From: Acidobacteriota bacterium
Lineage (GTDB): Bacteria > Acidobacteriota > Terriglobia > Terriglobales > Acidobacteriaceae
Assembly: GCA_021818585.1 (NCBI GenBank)
Contig: JAKATU010000043.1
Location: forward strand, 39,969 to 103,968
Reading direction: 5' to 3'
Length of the DNA stretch: 64,000 nt
Position numbers and translations under genes: made by a program
Notes under the pieces: generated by a model
Seen by the model: only the letters and a program-made list of their open reading frames with translations
What the model was told of the DNA's origin: nothing
Databases searched by the model: none
Part shown: piece after piece, positions 8,233 to 17,350 of the stretch
Layout: the number at the start of each line of letters is the position of its first letter
Position numbering within the stretch: position 1 is the stretch's first letter

Positions 8233-9150
8233 GTGACGGCGACTCGCACTACCGATTTGATTCGCGAATACACTACGTACCTGCGCGTGGAGAAGGGGCT
8301 GCGTCCGCTGAGCTGCGCGGCTTATGAGCGGGACCTTCTGCAGTTTGCAGAGTATCTGGAGGGTGTGAACAGGACGTTACTGGATGCGAGGCCGGAGGAT
8401 ATTTCGGGATTTGTGCAGCATCTGGGGCGGCACGGGGTGGAGTCGCGGTCCGCGGCGCGGAAGCTGAGCTGCCTGCGAGGTCTGTATAAATGGCTGATTC
8501 TGGATAAGAGAATTCCGCGCGATCCGACGCTGCACCAGGATTCGCCTTCTGCGTGGAAGGTGCTGCCTAAGTCAAAAGCGCCGGAAGAGGTGACAAAGAT
8601 GCTGGAGCAGGCGCGGCTGGCGGCGGAGCATCCGACGGGACGCGCAGGCGCGGATGCGGCTTTGCTGCGAGACCGGGCGATTCTGGAGCTGCTGTATGCC
8701 GGCGGGTTGCGTGTGTCTGAGCTGACTGGGCTGCGGGTAGCGGATTTGAATCTTGAGGCCGGGCGGGCACTGGTGCGCGGCAAGGGTGATAAGGAACGGG
8801 TGGTTCCGCTGGGCGAGCCGGCGGTGCGGGCGCTGGAGGATTACCTGGAGCACGGGCGGACGGTGCTGGCGCGGCATGGACGCGGGGCGGAGAGCGCCCT
8901 GTTTTTGTCAGTGCGCGGGGCGCGGCTGACGCGTGGATGGGTGTGGCAGATGGTGCGGCGGTATGGGGCGAGTCCGCACATGCTGCGGCACAGCGCGGCG
9001 ACGCATATGGTGGAGCATGGGGCGGATTTGAGAACCGTGCAGACGTTTTTGGGGCATGCCGATATTTCGACGACGCAGGTGTATACGCATGTGGCGCTGG
9101 GGCATTTGAAAGCCGAGCACAGGAAGTTTCATCCGCGAGGCAGGCGATGA
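8233..9150 (+). CDS. xerD: Tyrosine recombinase, XerD-like, with a shortened catalytic domain loop
   Basis: Site-specific tyrosine recombinase. It has an N-terminal SAM-like DNA-binding domain (about residues 1-95) and a catalytic domain with Arg in [11 protein letters not shown], Lys in [16 protein letters not shown], a later GHADIS, and the nucleophile Tyr in TTQVYTHV. The start is a GTG at 8233. About nine residues usual between the helix ending VRRY and the SPHMLRH motif are absent: the sequence reads [13 protein letters not shown]. The catalytic residues remain. The stop overlaps the ATG of the second recombinase (ATGA), so both are one operon, probably the chromosome-dimer-resolution pair. 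Confidence 0.88.
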   Translation: MTATRTTDLIREYTTYLRVEKGLRPLSCAAYERDLLQFAEYLEGVNRTLLDARPEDISGFVQHLGRHGVESRSAARKLSCLRGLYKWLILDKRIPRDPTLHQDSPSAWKVLPKSKAPEEVTKMLEQARLAAEHPTGRAGADAALLRDRAILELLYAGGLRVSELTGLRVADLNLEAGRALVRGKGDKERVVPLGEPAVRALEDYLEHGRTVLARHGRGAESALFLSVRGARLTRGWVWQMVRRYGASPHMLRHSAATHMVEHGADLRTVQTFLGHADISTTQVYTHVALGHLKAEHRKFHPRGRR

Positions 9151-10082
9151 GCGAGAAGGTACGCGGGCCGATGTCGTTGCGGGCGGATGCTTTTCTGGCG
9201 GCGATGGCGCATGAGCGGGGCTGCTCGCCGCATACGGTGAGGGCCTACACGCGCGAGCTGGAGGACTTTACGGCGTTTGCGCAGAAGCTGCTGGGCGAGA
9301 GCGCCACGGTGCAGCGGCTGGAGCATACGCATATTCGGGCTTACCTGGGTGAGCTGTATGAACGGGGATTGTCTAAGGCTTCGGTGGCGCGGGCGCTGGC
9401 GGCGATACGGTCGTGGTGCAAGTGGCTGGCGCGGCATGGGGAGATTGAGCAGAGCCCGGCGGCGCTGGTGGCGACGCCCAAGCTGCCGAAGCACCTGCCG
9501 CGGGTTCCCACGATTGAAGAGATGAACCGGATGGTGGATGCGGGGGCCGATGAGACGGCGGCGTGGCCTGCGCGGGACCGGGTGATTGTGGAGCTGCTTT
9601 ACGGGTGCGGGATTCGCAATGCGGAGCTGGTGGGGATTGATCGGAAGGATATCCAGTGGGCGAATGAGGCGATCCTGGTGCGCGGCAAAGGGCGCAAGGA
9701 GCGGCTGGTTCCGATTGGGGATGCGGCGGCGGCGGCGATACGGGCGTATGAACCGGAGCGCGCGCAGAAGCTGGCGGCGCTGGGGAAAGAGTCGGATGCG
9801 CTGCTGCTGAATGCGCGGGGACGCGGCAATGGGAGGCTGACGACGCGGAGCGTGGGGCGGATTGTGAAGCGGATGGCGCTGGCGCAGGGGTTGCCGGCGG
9901 AGGTGCATCCGCATACGCTGCGGCATGCGTTTGGGACGCACATGCTGGAGGAGGGTGCGGATCTGCGGGCGATCCAGGAGCTGCTGGGGCATGAGCGTCT
10001 TTCTACGACGCAGCGGTATACGCAGCTTACGGTGGGGCAGGTGGAGGCTGTTTATGATCGGACACATCCTCGGGCGAAGTAA
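9147..10082 (+). CDS. xerC: Tyrosine recombinase, XerC-like
   Basis: A 311-residue tyrosine recombinase, the second of a tandem pair. The N-terminal domain contains [17 protein letters not shown]. Catalytic residues: Arg in [10 protein letters not shown], Lys in [16 protein letters not shown] with the second Arg, His in GHERLS and Tyr in TTQRYTQL. Unlike its partner it has the complete stretch before HPHTLRH. The ATG overlaps the upstream stop by 4 bases. Together the two would form the heterotetramer acting at dif; which is C and which is D cannot be settled by eye. Confidence 0.88.
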   Translation: MSEKVRGPMSLRADAFLAAMAHERGCSPHTVRAYTRELEDFTAFAQKLLGESATVQRLEHTHIRAYLGELYERGLSKASVARALAAIRSWCKWLARHGEIEQSPAALVATPKLPKHLPRVPTIEEMNRMVDAGADETAAWPARDRVIVELLYGCGIRNAELVGIDRKDIQWANEAILVRGKGRKERLVPIGDAAAAAIRAYEPERAQKLAALGKESDALLLNARGRGNGRLTTRSVGRIVKRMALAQGLPAEVHPHTLRHAFGTHMLEEGADLRAIQELLGHERLSTTQRYTQLTVGQVEAVYDRTHPRAK

Positions 10083-10083
10083 A

Positions 10084-10110
10084 AAATCATAAAATCTGAT
10101 AATATGATTT
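10084..10110. promoter_or_regulatory. Inverted repeat and -10-like box ahead of the toxin-antitoxin genes
   Basis: AAATCATA (10084-10091) and TATGATTT (10103-10110) are perfect inverted copies with an 11-base spacer that contains GATAAT (10098-10103), a good -10 box. The site ends one base before the antitoxin ATG and begins inside the xerC stop region. Phd/YefM antitoxins normally repress their own promoter by binding such palindromes, so this is a likely operator. It implies a very short or absent leader. Confidence 0.6.
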
Positions 10111-10111
10111 C

Positions 10112-10387
10112 ATGAAGACGGTCGAAATCAGCGTGACGGATGCGGCGCGGAAGTTCTCCGATTGCCTGAATCGGGTGCATTACCAGGATGTGAGTTTTGT
10201 GCTGGTTCGCAATGGTGAGCCAGTGGCACGGATTGTGCCTGAACATGGCAGGCGCACACTGGGCGGCGAGATTGCCGATGCTCTGGCCGGGCATGAAGGG
10301 CTTTCGCGGGAGGAAGCCGCGGCGTGGCGTGAAGAGCTGGAAGAGGCGCGGCAATCGCTATTGCCGGTGGAAGACAAATGGGCCTGA
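10112..10387 (+). CDS. Phd/YefM-family antitoxin
   Basis: A 91-residue antitoxin. The N-terminal half (VTDAARKFSDCLNRV, then VLVRNGEPVARIVP) is the Phd/YefM DNA-binding fold. The C-terminal part is Glu/Arg-rich and probably wraps the toxin. It overlaps the PIN-domain toxin gene by 10 bases, the usual arrangement. It likely represses the promoter through the inverted repeat directly upstream. Confidence 0.88.
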   Translation: MKTVEISVTDAARKFSDCLNRVHYQDVSFVLVRNGEPVARIVPEHGRRTLGGEIADALAGHEGLSREEAAAWREELEEARQSLLPVEDKWA

Positions 10388-10782
10388 TTCTCGACGCGGA
10401 TGTGATCATCGCCGACGAGCGCGGTGTGTTTGATCTACGGGAGTTTTTTCGTGCTCATGCTGAGGAAGAGTTTGGGATTGCGGCGATTACCGCAACGGAG
10501 ATACTGCATGGCGTGGAGCGCGCGACTGGCGCGCATTATGCGCGGCGCAAGCAACATGTAGAAGCGATACTTGGCGCGGTGGCCAGCTTGCCCTGCACGG
10601 TGGAGACGTCGGCAATCCATGCAAGACTTTGGGCGGAACTGGAGCGCGCAGGCACGATGATTGGGCCGCATGACCTGATTGTGGCGGCCACGGCGATTGA
10701 GAAGGGCTTTGCCGTGGTGACCTTCAACAAAAAGCACTTTGAAAAAGTGAACGGGTTGGCGGTGATGGTACCGGGGCTTTGA
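10378..10782 (+). CDS. vapC: VapC-type PIN-domain ribonuclease toxin
   Basis: A 134-residue PIN-domain protein. The acidic residues that bind magnesium are visible: first Asp in LILDADVII, Glu in ITATEILHG, Asp in IGPHDLIVAATA and a final segment VVTFNKKHF. VapC toxins cleave tRNA or rRNA when their antitoxin is degraded. It pairs with the Phd-type antitoxin just upstream, a common mixed pairing. The module sits between xerC and secA. Confidence 0.88.
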   Translation: MGLILDADVIIADERGVFDLREFFRAHAEEEFGIAAITATEILHGVERATGAHYARRKQHVEAILGAVASLPCTVETSAIHARLWAELERAGTMIGPHDLIVAATAIEKGFAVVTFNKKHFEKVNGLAVMVPGL

Positions 10783-10823
10783 TCTGCCTGAACGGTTACA
10801 CTAGAGACTGAGGAATTATCGTT

Positions 10824-13823
10824 TTGATCGGTACCGCAATAGCCAAGGTATTTGGAACCAGCAACGAGCGAGCAGTGAAGCGGCTGGTGCCCTACATAGA
10901 GGAAATCGGCGCGCTTGAGCCGGAAATGCAGAAGCTTTCCGACTCGGAGCTGCAGGCGAAGACGGTGGAGTTTCGCGCACGTATTGCGCAGGCTTTGGAA
11001 GGTATTGAAGACGAGGACGAGCGGGCGAAGGCTGAGAAGCAGGTGCTGGACGAGATTTTGCCGGAGGCCTTTGCGGTAGTGCGCGAGGCTGGCCGGCGCG
11101 TGCTGCAGATGCGGCACTTTGACGTGCAGCTGATTGGCGGTATTGTTCTGCATCAGGGCAAGATTGCCGAAATGAAGACCGGTGAAGGCAAGACGCTGGT
11201 GGCGACGCTGCCATGCTACCTGAACGCACTGGCCGGACATGGCGTGCATGTGGTGACGGTGAATGACTACCTGGCCAAGCGCGACGCCGAGTGGATGGGC
11301 AAGGTTTACGAGTTCCTGGGTTTGACGGTCGGCGTGATTGTGCACGATCTTGATGATGAGCAGCGCAAGGCGGCTTATGGCGCGGACATCACTTACGGCA
11401 CGAATAACGAGTTTGGATTTGACTACCTGCGCGACAACATGAAGTTTGATTTGAAGGACTGCGTGCAGCGTGGGCATTTCTTCTCGATCGTGGACGAGGT
11501 GGACTCGATCCTGATTGACGAGGCGCGTACGCCTCTGATTATTTCCGGGCCGACGGATCAGACGACGGACAAGTATGGGCGCGTGAACCGGATTATTCCG
11601 TTGCTGGTGCAGGGCGAGGAGATTGAAAAGGGCGAAGAAAAGATCCTGACCGGCGATTATGTGGTGGACGAGAAGCACAAGACGATTTCCGTCACCGATG
11701 AAGGCTGGGAAAAGATTGAGAAGCTTCTCGGGATTGGCAACATTGCCGATCCGGAGAACTGGGACCTGAAGCACCACGTGGAGACGGCGATCAAGGCGCA
11801 CTCGCTGTACAAGAGAGACGTGCAGTACGTGGTGAAGGACGGCGAAGTGGTGATCGTGGACGAGTTCACGGGACGACTGATGCCGGGGCGGCGGTGGTCG
11901 GATGGATTGCACCAGGCGGTGGAAGCCAAGGAGGGCGTGAACATTCGCCGCGAAGACCAGACGCTGGCTACGATTACGTTCCAGAATTACTTCCGCCTGT
12001 ACAAGAAGCTTTCGGGCATGACGGGTACGGCAGAGACCGAAGCGGCTGAGTTCGACAAGATTTACAAGCTGGAAATCGTGGTGATTCCGACGAACCGTCC
12101 GCTGCTGCGGAAGGAAAATCCTGACGTTGTGTATCGCACGGCGAAGGAAAAATACTTTGCGGTCGCCGATGACATTGAGAAGCTGCATGCGAACAAGCAG
12201 CCGGTGCTGGTGGGTACGACTTCGATTGAGAAGTCGGAGGTGATTTCTCAGGTTCTGACGAAGAAGGGTGTAAAGCACGAGGTGCTGAACGCCAAGAATC
12301 ATGAGCGCGAGGCGGAGATTGTGGCGCAGGCCGGGCGACTGGGGATGGTGACCATCGCGACGAACATGGCGGGCCGCGGTACGGATATTCTGCTGGGCGG
12401 CAACGCCGAGTTCATGGCCAAGAAAGAGTTACTGAAGAAAGGAATGGCGCGCTCGATCAGCCCGGCAGAGGGTGCGATTAACCCGATGGCGGCGGCTGGC
12501 ATGCTGCGCTTTTACTACCAGGGGCAGGAGTTTGAGACTACGCAGGATGCGTGGGAGAAGACCCTTGGGCAGTACAGCGGAGTTGTGGCGAAGGAACGCG
12601 AAGAAGTGATTGCCGCCGGCGGTTTGTTCATCATGGGCACGGAGCGGCACGAGTCACGGCGTGTGGACAATCAGCTGCGAGGTCGTGCTGGACGCCAGGG
12701 CGATCCTGGCGCTTCGCGGTTTTACCTGTCGCTGGAAGACGACCTGATGCGGATCTTTGCGCGCGAGTGGATTTCCGGCCTGTTACAGAAGCTGGGCATG
12801 GAAGAGGGCGTGCCGATTGAGTCGAAGATGATCTCCAACCGCATAGAGAAGGCGCAGATGGCGGTGGAGGGCCAGAACTTTGAAGCCCGTAAGCACCTGC
12901 TCGAGTACGACGATGTGATGAACAAGCAGCGCGAGGCCGTGTATGGCTTACGGCACTCGCTGCTGGAGGGACTGGACCAGAAGGAACTGATTGTCGAGGA
13001 CTACGTTCCGAATATTCTGAGCAACATTCTGGATGAGACGACTCCGGAGAAGCTGCATGCAGACCAATGGGACTGGGACAAACTGCACGAGAAGCTGATC
13101 GGGCACTTTGGCTTTGACTACAAAGCGGATGAGCTGGATCTGGCGGACGTGACGCGGCATGAACTGGGCCAGACGCTGTTTGAGCATTTGAAGGAGCGTT
13201 ACGAGGCCAAGGAACAGTTCATTGGCGAAGAGCCGATGCGGTATCACGAGCGGATGATCATGTTGAGCGTGCTGGATGGTCTGTGGAAGGATCATCTGCT
13301 GAACATGGATCACCTGAAGGAAGGAATCGGGCTGCGCGGTTACGGGCAGCAGGATCCGCTGGTGGAGTACAAGCGGGAGTCGTTCGACATGTTCGAAGCG
13401 ATGATGAACCGCTTCCAGGAAGATGCGGTTCGCTATCTCTACCTGATGCAGATTGTCGGGCCGGACGGGAAGCCTCTGGAGATTCCGAAGCGTGTTCAGC
13501 GCGAGGCTGGTCCGGTGACGCTTTCCGGTGGCGGCGCGGGAATGCAGCCTATGTTCCATGGCGGCTCGGCGACGGCGTTGGCGGAACATGCGGCTTCCTC
13601 GGTTACGATTCCGACGCGGCAGCCTACGACGACGATTGATGATATTGAGCGCGAGTTTGAGCGGAAGAAGAAGCGCGAACTGGACCAGGCGCGGATGGCT
13701 GGAGCCGGTGCCGGCGGCGAAGCTGTAGCGACGCGTCGGGTGGGCGAGAAGGTGGGACGGAACGATCCTTGCCCTTGCGGCTCTGGCAAGAAGTACAAGA
13801 AGTGCCACGGAGCGGACGCATAA
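10824..13823 (+). CDS. secA: Protein translocase subunit SecA
   Basis: The ATPase motor of the Sec export pathway, at the cytoplasmic side of SecYEG. Walker A is MKTGEGKT (about residue 118). The DEAD-type motif lies in [13 protein letters not shown], followed by the preprotein cross-linking domain, [14 protein letters not shown] in the second nucleotide-binding fold, helical wing and scaffold domains, and a C-terminal zinc-binding tail [17 protein letters not shown]. The 999 residues are at the long end for the family because of insertions after the second fold and before the tail. The start is a TTG at 10824 with GAGGA nine bases upstream. Confidence 0.97.
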   Translation: MIGTAIAKVFGTSNERAVKRLVPYIEEIGALEPEMQKLSDSELQAKTVEFRARIAQALEGIEDEDERAKAEKQVLDEILPEAFAVVREAGRRVLQMRHFDVQLIGGIVLHQGKIAEMKTGEGKTLVATLPCYLNALAGHGVHVVTVNDYLAKRDAEWMGKVYEFLGLTVGVIVHDLDDEQRKAAYGADITYGTNNEFGFDYLRDNMKFDLKDCVQRGHFFSIVDEVDSILIDEARTPLIISGPTDQTTDKYGRVNRIIPLLVQGEEIEKGEEKILTGDYVVDEKHKTISVTDEGWEKIEKLLGIGNIADPENWDLKHHVETAIKAHSLYKRDVQYVVKDGEVVIVDEFTGRLMPGRRWSDGLHQAVEAKEGVNIRREDQTLATITFQNYFRLYKKLSGMTGTAETEAAEFDKIYKLEIVVIPTNRPLLRKENPDVVYRTAKEKYFAVADDIEKLHANKQPVLVGTTSIEKSEVISQVLTKKGVKHEVLNAKNHEREAEIVAQAGRLGMVTIATNMAGRGTDILLGGNAEFMAKKELLKKGMARSISPAEGAINPMAAAGMLRFYYQGQEFETTQDAWEKTLGQYSGVVAKEREEVIAAGGLFIMGTERHESRRVDNQLRGRAGRQGDPGASRFYLSLEDDLMRIFAREWISGLLQKLGMEEGVPIESKMISNRIEKAQMAVEGQNFEARKHLLEYDDVMNKQREAVYGLRHSLLEGLDQKELIVEDYVPNILSNILDETTPEKLHADQWDWDKLHEKLIGHFGFDYKADELDLADVTRHELGQTLFEHLKERYEAKEQFIGEEPMRYHERMIMLSVLDGLWKDHLLNMDHLKEGIGLRGYGQQDPLVEYKRESFDMFEAMMNRFQEDAVRYLYLMQIVGPDGKPLEIPKRVQREAGPVTLSGGGAGMQPMFHGGSATALAEHAASSVTIPTRQPTTTIDDIEREFERKKKRELDQARMAGAGAGGEAVATRRVGEKVGRNDPCPCGSGKKYKKCHGADA

Positions 13824-13842
13824 GAGACGCGCGGGGGATAAA

Positions 13843-13873
13843 AAAGGGGCAGAGCTTGAAGCTCTGCCCTTTG
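13843..13873 (+). terminator. Rho-independent terminator after secA
   Basis: GGGCAGAGC and GCTCTGCCC pair across a TTGAA loop and are flanked by an A-run and TTT, 20 bases after the secA stop. The remaining gap up to 14007 shows nothing recognisable. Confidence 0.75.
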
Positions 13874-14007
13874 TGCATTTCCAGGGGGGAGGGAATGCCC
13901 AATTGACTTGTGCGAGGCGCAAACCCATGAACTAAGTTCGCGACAAAGAGGTTATCGGCGGGGTGCGAATTGGCTTTAGCGAAAATTCTGAAGAGGGCGA
14001 GTTTTTT

Positions 14008-14592
14008 TCAGATTTTATCGGAGGGGATTTCTTCAAAGGTGAGGTTTTGGGCGGAGCTGCCTGATTCTGCGCGCCACTGGTCGAAGAGGCGGCCATAGCT
14101 GAGGGTCATGAGGTCGGATGGGTTGAGGCCGAGAGTGGCGGCGGTGCGGTCGATCCATTCGGAGGGGCCTTCGAGTTCGGCGAAGAGGCCGATGGGTGTT
14201 TCGTCGATGACGCAGTGGCCGGTGGCGTCGGCGTATTCGGTGCGCCACTTTTGATAGGTGAAGGCGGGCTGGTAGCCGAGGGATGTGAAGATGGTGGCGA
14301 TGGCTTCTCCGTCTTCGACTTCGGTTTCGGTTTCGATGCGGTGCTTGTGACGCTCGGATGCAGAATTGCCGTTGGGCGGTAGGGCCTTGTGGGTGACGAC
14401 CCAGCGGTCGCCGTAGCGACGGACGCGGAGGATTGACTGGCGTGCGCGAAGGGCGCGATCTGGTGTGTCAAAGAGGGTGTTGTGCTCGAAGGTGCGGGGC
14501 GTGACCTGATGGAAGCCGTTAGAGGCAAGGAGCGCTTCGAGGCGCATGAGGTCGTGGACGCGGAACTTTACTTCGGTTTCGACCGCTGTCAT
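14008..14592 (-). CDS. CYTH-domain protein (class IV adenylate cyclase / triphosphatase type)
   Basis: A 194-residue CYTH tunnel-fold protein. The N-terminal ExExK signature is present as ETEVKF, followed by basic strands (ILRVRRYGDRWVVTHK), the RIETETEVEDGE acidic pair and ELEGPSEWID. The family includes CyaB adenylate cyclases and inorganic or thiamine triphosphatases; which reaction applies is not decidable from the sequence. The ATG at 14592 begins exactly at the conserved N-terminus; the frame extends upstream without similarity through the antisense of the tsaC gene. Confidence 0.82.
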   Translation of the reverse strand: MTAVETEVKFRVHDLMRLEALLASNGFHQVTPRTFEHNTLFDTPDRALRARQSILRVRRYGDRWVVTHKALPPNGNSASERHKHRIETETEVEDGEAIATIFTSLGYQPAFTYQKWRTEYADATGHCVIDETPIGLFAELEGPSEWIDRTAATLGLNPSDLMTLSYGRLFDQWRAESGSSAQNLTFEEIPSDKI

Positions 14593-14673
14593 GGGGTGAT
14601 TATATGCGCGAGGTGGGCCCGTGGGATGTGACTTGCGGCCGGAGTGGATAATAAAGCATTGGGTAGAGGATTG

Positions 14674-15735
14674 ATGAGAGAGACGCTGAGGTTGAAGGTG
14701 GATGCGGCGGCGCCTGTGGGGCCGGAGTTTGAGGCTGCGATGGTGCGGGCGGCGGCGATTCTGCGCGCGGGCGGGACGGTGGCGTTTCCGACGGAGACGG
14801 TGTATGGGCTGGGTGCGAATGCGCTGGATGCGGCGGCGGTGGGGCGGATCTTCGAGGCGAAGCAGAGGCCGAGCTGGGATCCGCTGATTGTGCATGTTGC
14901 TGGACCGGAGATGCTGGAATGCGTTGCAAAAGGGTTGAGCGAGAATGCCCGCCGGCTGGCGGAAGCGTTCTGGCCGGGTCCGATGACGCTGCTGTTGCCC
15001 AAGAGGGATGCGGTTCCGGGGGTGGTGACAGCGGGGCGTCCGCTGGTGGGGGTGCGGATGCCGGCGCATCCGTTGGCGCTGGCGCTGATTCGGGCGGCCG
15101 GCGTGCCGGTGGCTGCGCCGAGCGCGAATAGGTTTGGGCATACGAGCCCGACGCGAGCCGAGCATGTGGCGGCTGACCTGGATGGGCGGATTGATGTGAT
15201 TTTGGACGGGGGCGAGACGGCTCACGGGCTGGAGTCGACGGTGGTGGATCCGCGCGAGGATGGCTGCGTGATTTATCGGCCGGGGGTGATTACGGCCGAG
15301 CAGGTGCGCGAGGCTTGCCGCGGAACGGTGGAGAATTTTGTTCCCGCGGATGGGGCGCGAAAGCCGGAGGGGCTGCCTTCGCCGGGCGTGGGGATTCGTC
15401 ACTATGCGCCGCAGGCGCGGATGGTGCTGGTTTGCGGCGGCGGTGCGGAGCAGGTGGAGGCGTTTCGGCGCACGGTGTTGGAGGCTGTAGCCGCTGGTGA
15501 TCAGGTAGGGGCGATGGTTCCGGACCGGTTTGCGGCGGCGGTGCGGGGCAGCGGAGCGAAGGTGTTCGACTGGGGGCGGTGGGAAGTGCCGGAGGAGCTT
15601 GGGCAGCGGCTTTATGGGGCGATGCGCGCTTTGGATGCCGAGGGTGTCAAGGTGATTGTGTGTCCGCTGCCGGCTGACGAGGGTGTGGGGCGTGCGATCT
15701 GCGACCGGCTGCGGAAGAGTGCACGCACGGAATAG
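14674..15735 (+). CDS. tsaC: L-threonylcarbamoyladenylate synthase, Sua5 type
   Basis: Makes the threonylcarbamoyl-AMP used for the t6A37 modification of ANN-decoding tRNAs. The YrdC domain (first 200 residues) shows PTETVYGLG, KQRPSWDPL, VAAPSANRFG and GLESTVVD. The C-terminal Sua5 domain follows after SPGVGIRHYAPQARM, so this is the long form. The ATG at 14674 is preferred, but a GTG at 14644 and a TTG at 14671 are in frame. It is divergent from the CYTH gene with 81 bases between. Confidence 0.93.
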   Translation: MRETLRLKVDAAAPVGPEFEAAMVRAAAILRAGGTVAFPTETVYGLGANALDAAAVGRIFEAKQRPSWDPLIVHVAGPEMLECVAKGLSENARRLAEAFWPGPMTLLLPKRDAVPGVVTAGRPLVGVRMPAHPLALALIRAAGVPVAAPSANRFGHTSPTRAEHVAADLDGRIDVILDGGETAHGLESTVVDPREDGCVIYRPGVITAEQVREACRGTVENFVPADGARKPEGLPSPGVGIRHYAPQARMVLVCGGGAEQVEAFRRTVLEAVAAGDQVGAMVPDRFAAAVRGSGAKVFDWGRWEVPEELGQRLYGAMRALDAEGVKVIVCPLPADEGVGRAICDRLRKSARTE

Positions 15736-15744
15736 AGCAGGGTG

Positions 15745-16005
15745 CTATTTTTTCTGGATGACGCCAAGTCGCTCGGCCATTTGCTCATAGAGGAAGCCGC
15801 GACCGGGGCGGTAGGGCTGGACCCATTCGCCATCGATGACGAACTGTGGTATCGCGCGCTTGCCGGTGTGGCGGATGACTTCTTCAGCGGCTCCGGGTGT
15901 GGCTTCAATGTCAATTTCGATGTAGGGGATGCCGTGCTGTTCGAGAAAGCGCTTGGCATCCCTGCAATCGCGACACCAGACGGCAGAGTAGACGAGTAAC
16001 TGCAT
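15745..16005 (-). CDS. Glutaredoxin-family protein
   Basis: An 86-residue glutaredoxin/NrdH-like protein. The redox motif is WCRDC near the N-terminus, followed by AKRFLEQHGIPYIEID and the cis-proline strand AIPQFVIDGEW. It should reduce disulfides in the cytoplasm. The ATG at 16005 begins right at the first strand; an ATG at 16035 would add ten non-conserved residues. It converges on the tsaC gene, with 9 bases between the stops. Confidence 0.82.
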   Translation of the reverse strand: MQLLVYSAVWCRDCRDAKRFLEQHGIPYIEIDIEATPGAAEEVIRHTGKRAIPQFVIDGEWVQPYRPGRGFLYEQMAERLGVIQKK

Positions 16006-16035
16006 ATTTTCTGAATGATAGCGAATGGATTCCAT

Positions 16036-16372
16036 GGTTGGCCAGAGGCAGGATGGGCGACAGCCGATTTGCCTTAGTCAAGAAAGTAAAGCTGGCTGTA
16101 ATTGATTTTCGACTCAATCTACTGCGGGGATGGGTACCGCTCACTGTGGAAACACGACAAGCAGCCTTGCGGCCATCTCTTTTTGCGTGAACTCCTGATT
16201 AAAAGATAGCAGTTTGGGATGGAATCACCGGCAAGAAGGTTGTGGATCGAAGCTAGGCCGGGAGGGATGCCGGGGCTAGCTTGCGGTCATCCGAACAGAG
16301 GGTTGGGTTGCGAAAAAGTAAATGGCCGGCAGGGGCGAGCCTTAGCGCGTGGTGGGGCGGCGTGGGTAATTT
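16036..16372. other. Intergenic stretch with no recognisable feature
   Basis: I see no convincing coding frame, RNA or repeat here. It separates the glutaredoxin gene, read leftward, from the 3' end of the next leftward membrane-protein gene, so it may hold the glutaredoxin promoter. Confidence 0.4.
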
Positions 16373-17020
16373 TTACTCGTTGCTTTTGAATACGCCAACA
16401 GCCCAGCGCATCATTTCTATGCGAAAAAGGCAGAAGACGAAGAAGAAAAAGAGTGGAATGCGGACGAGCCAGGAGGCTCCGGCGGCGAGGAGTGGAAGCC
16501 TTTCAAGACCCAAAGCAAGGACGACCATGGGCAGGACGAAGTAGAGCCAGAGGCGCTGCGAGCGTTTCCAGAGAAAGGATGCGGCCTGGGGTGATTTGAG
16601 GACGGAGACGAATTGCTGTGCCACTTCATCCTTTTCATCGAGGTTTGCCAGACCCTGGCGGGTGAAGAAATAGGTTTCGTAAGGATTGAGCGGGAAGATG
16701 ATGTACCAGAAGGTGAAGCATATTGGAGCGAGGAAGGAGATAAGGATGGAGATGAACTCTGTGCGGTGGGGCTGGCCGATGACGGTGGCGAAGAGGGTGA
16801 TGTAGGCGAGGATGAAGAGAAAAATCTGGATCAGGCGGCAGTTGTTGTTTTCGAGAGCGAGGATCCAGATTTGGGGGAAGCGGCCGTGCAGGGAGGTGGG
16901 GAAGAATGCGAAACGAGCATCCTCCATTTGTTGTTGGGCCTGAACGTGGGGACTGACGGGTTCCTGGATGTCCTCTGGTGCGTGGTGGTGCATGAAGTCG
17001 GGATGATGATTGCTGCTCAT
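16373..17020 (-). CDS. Four-helix integral membrane protein of unknown function
   Basis: A 215-residue protein I cannot assign to a family. A His-rich soluble N-terminus (NHHPDFMHHHAPED) is followed by two hydrophobic helices (IQIFLFILAYITLF; ILISFLAPICFTFWYIIF), a soluble stretch of about 45 residues, and two more helices (LWLYFVLPMVVLALGL; LVRIPLFFFFVFCLF). The ATG at 17020 is chosen since upstream residues are low-complexity. The His cluster could bind metal, but this is speculation. It is followed upstream by a 330-base AT-richer gap. Confidence 0.65.
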   Translation of the reverse strand: MSSNHHPDFMHHHAPEDIQEPVSPHVQAQQQMEDARFAFFPTSLHGRFPQIWILALENNNCRLIQIFLFILAYITLFATVIGQPHRTEFISILISFLAPICFTFWYIIFPLNPYETYFFTRQGLANLDEKDEVAQQFVSVLKSPQAASFLWKRSQRLWLYFVLPMVVLALGLERLPLLAAGASWLVRIPLFFFFVFCLFRIEMMRWAVGVFKSNE

Positions 17021-17350
17021 GGGGGATCGAGCCTCCGTGCTGGCTGCTGACCGGCGAATGGGCCGAAGAGAAATTCCATGCGTGAGATGTGGGGGCAGGA
17101 AATCACCGGTTCGCAAAACTGGTAGAACTGTAGCACAGTTAAAAGGCTGGAAGATAGGGACTTATAGGGGTAATTACCTATTTTTACAACAGTAAAAAAT
17201 ACATACAAAAAGGGGAATTTTTTACGTTACTGCGAGGAAAATGCGATTTGGCGGGCATTCCAGATGAGTAGCTTAGCGGCATCCTACGCGCGTATAAAAT
17301 GCGGGAGTTAGTAATCAGAGTTAGAAAGGTATAAAGGTTACTACGGGATG
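17021..17350. other. AT-richer intergenic region with a short palindrome
   Basis: This 330-base gap lies between the start of the membrane-protein gene and the end of the PBP gene. It is clearly less GC-rich than its surroundings. It contains GGTAATTACC (17169-17178, a perfect 10-base palindrome) and A/T tracts around 17200-17225. These suit a promoter or regulator site for the leftward membrane-protein gene, but no box could be fixed. Confidence 0.4.

Noticed and set aside
10536..12302. A 588-codon open frame antisense to secA
   Set aside because: High-GC third positions in secA suppress stops on the other strand; no family match or start signal.
14593..15402. Upstream extension of the CYTH frame
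   Set aside because: Arg/Pro/His-rich antisense of the tsaC gene; not coding.
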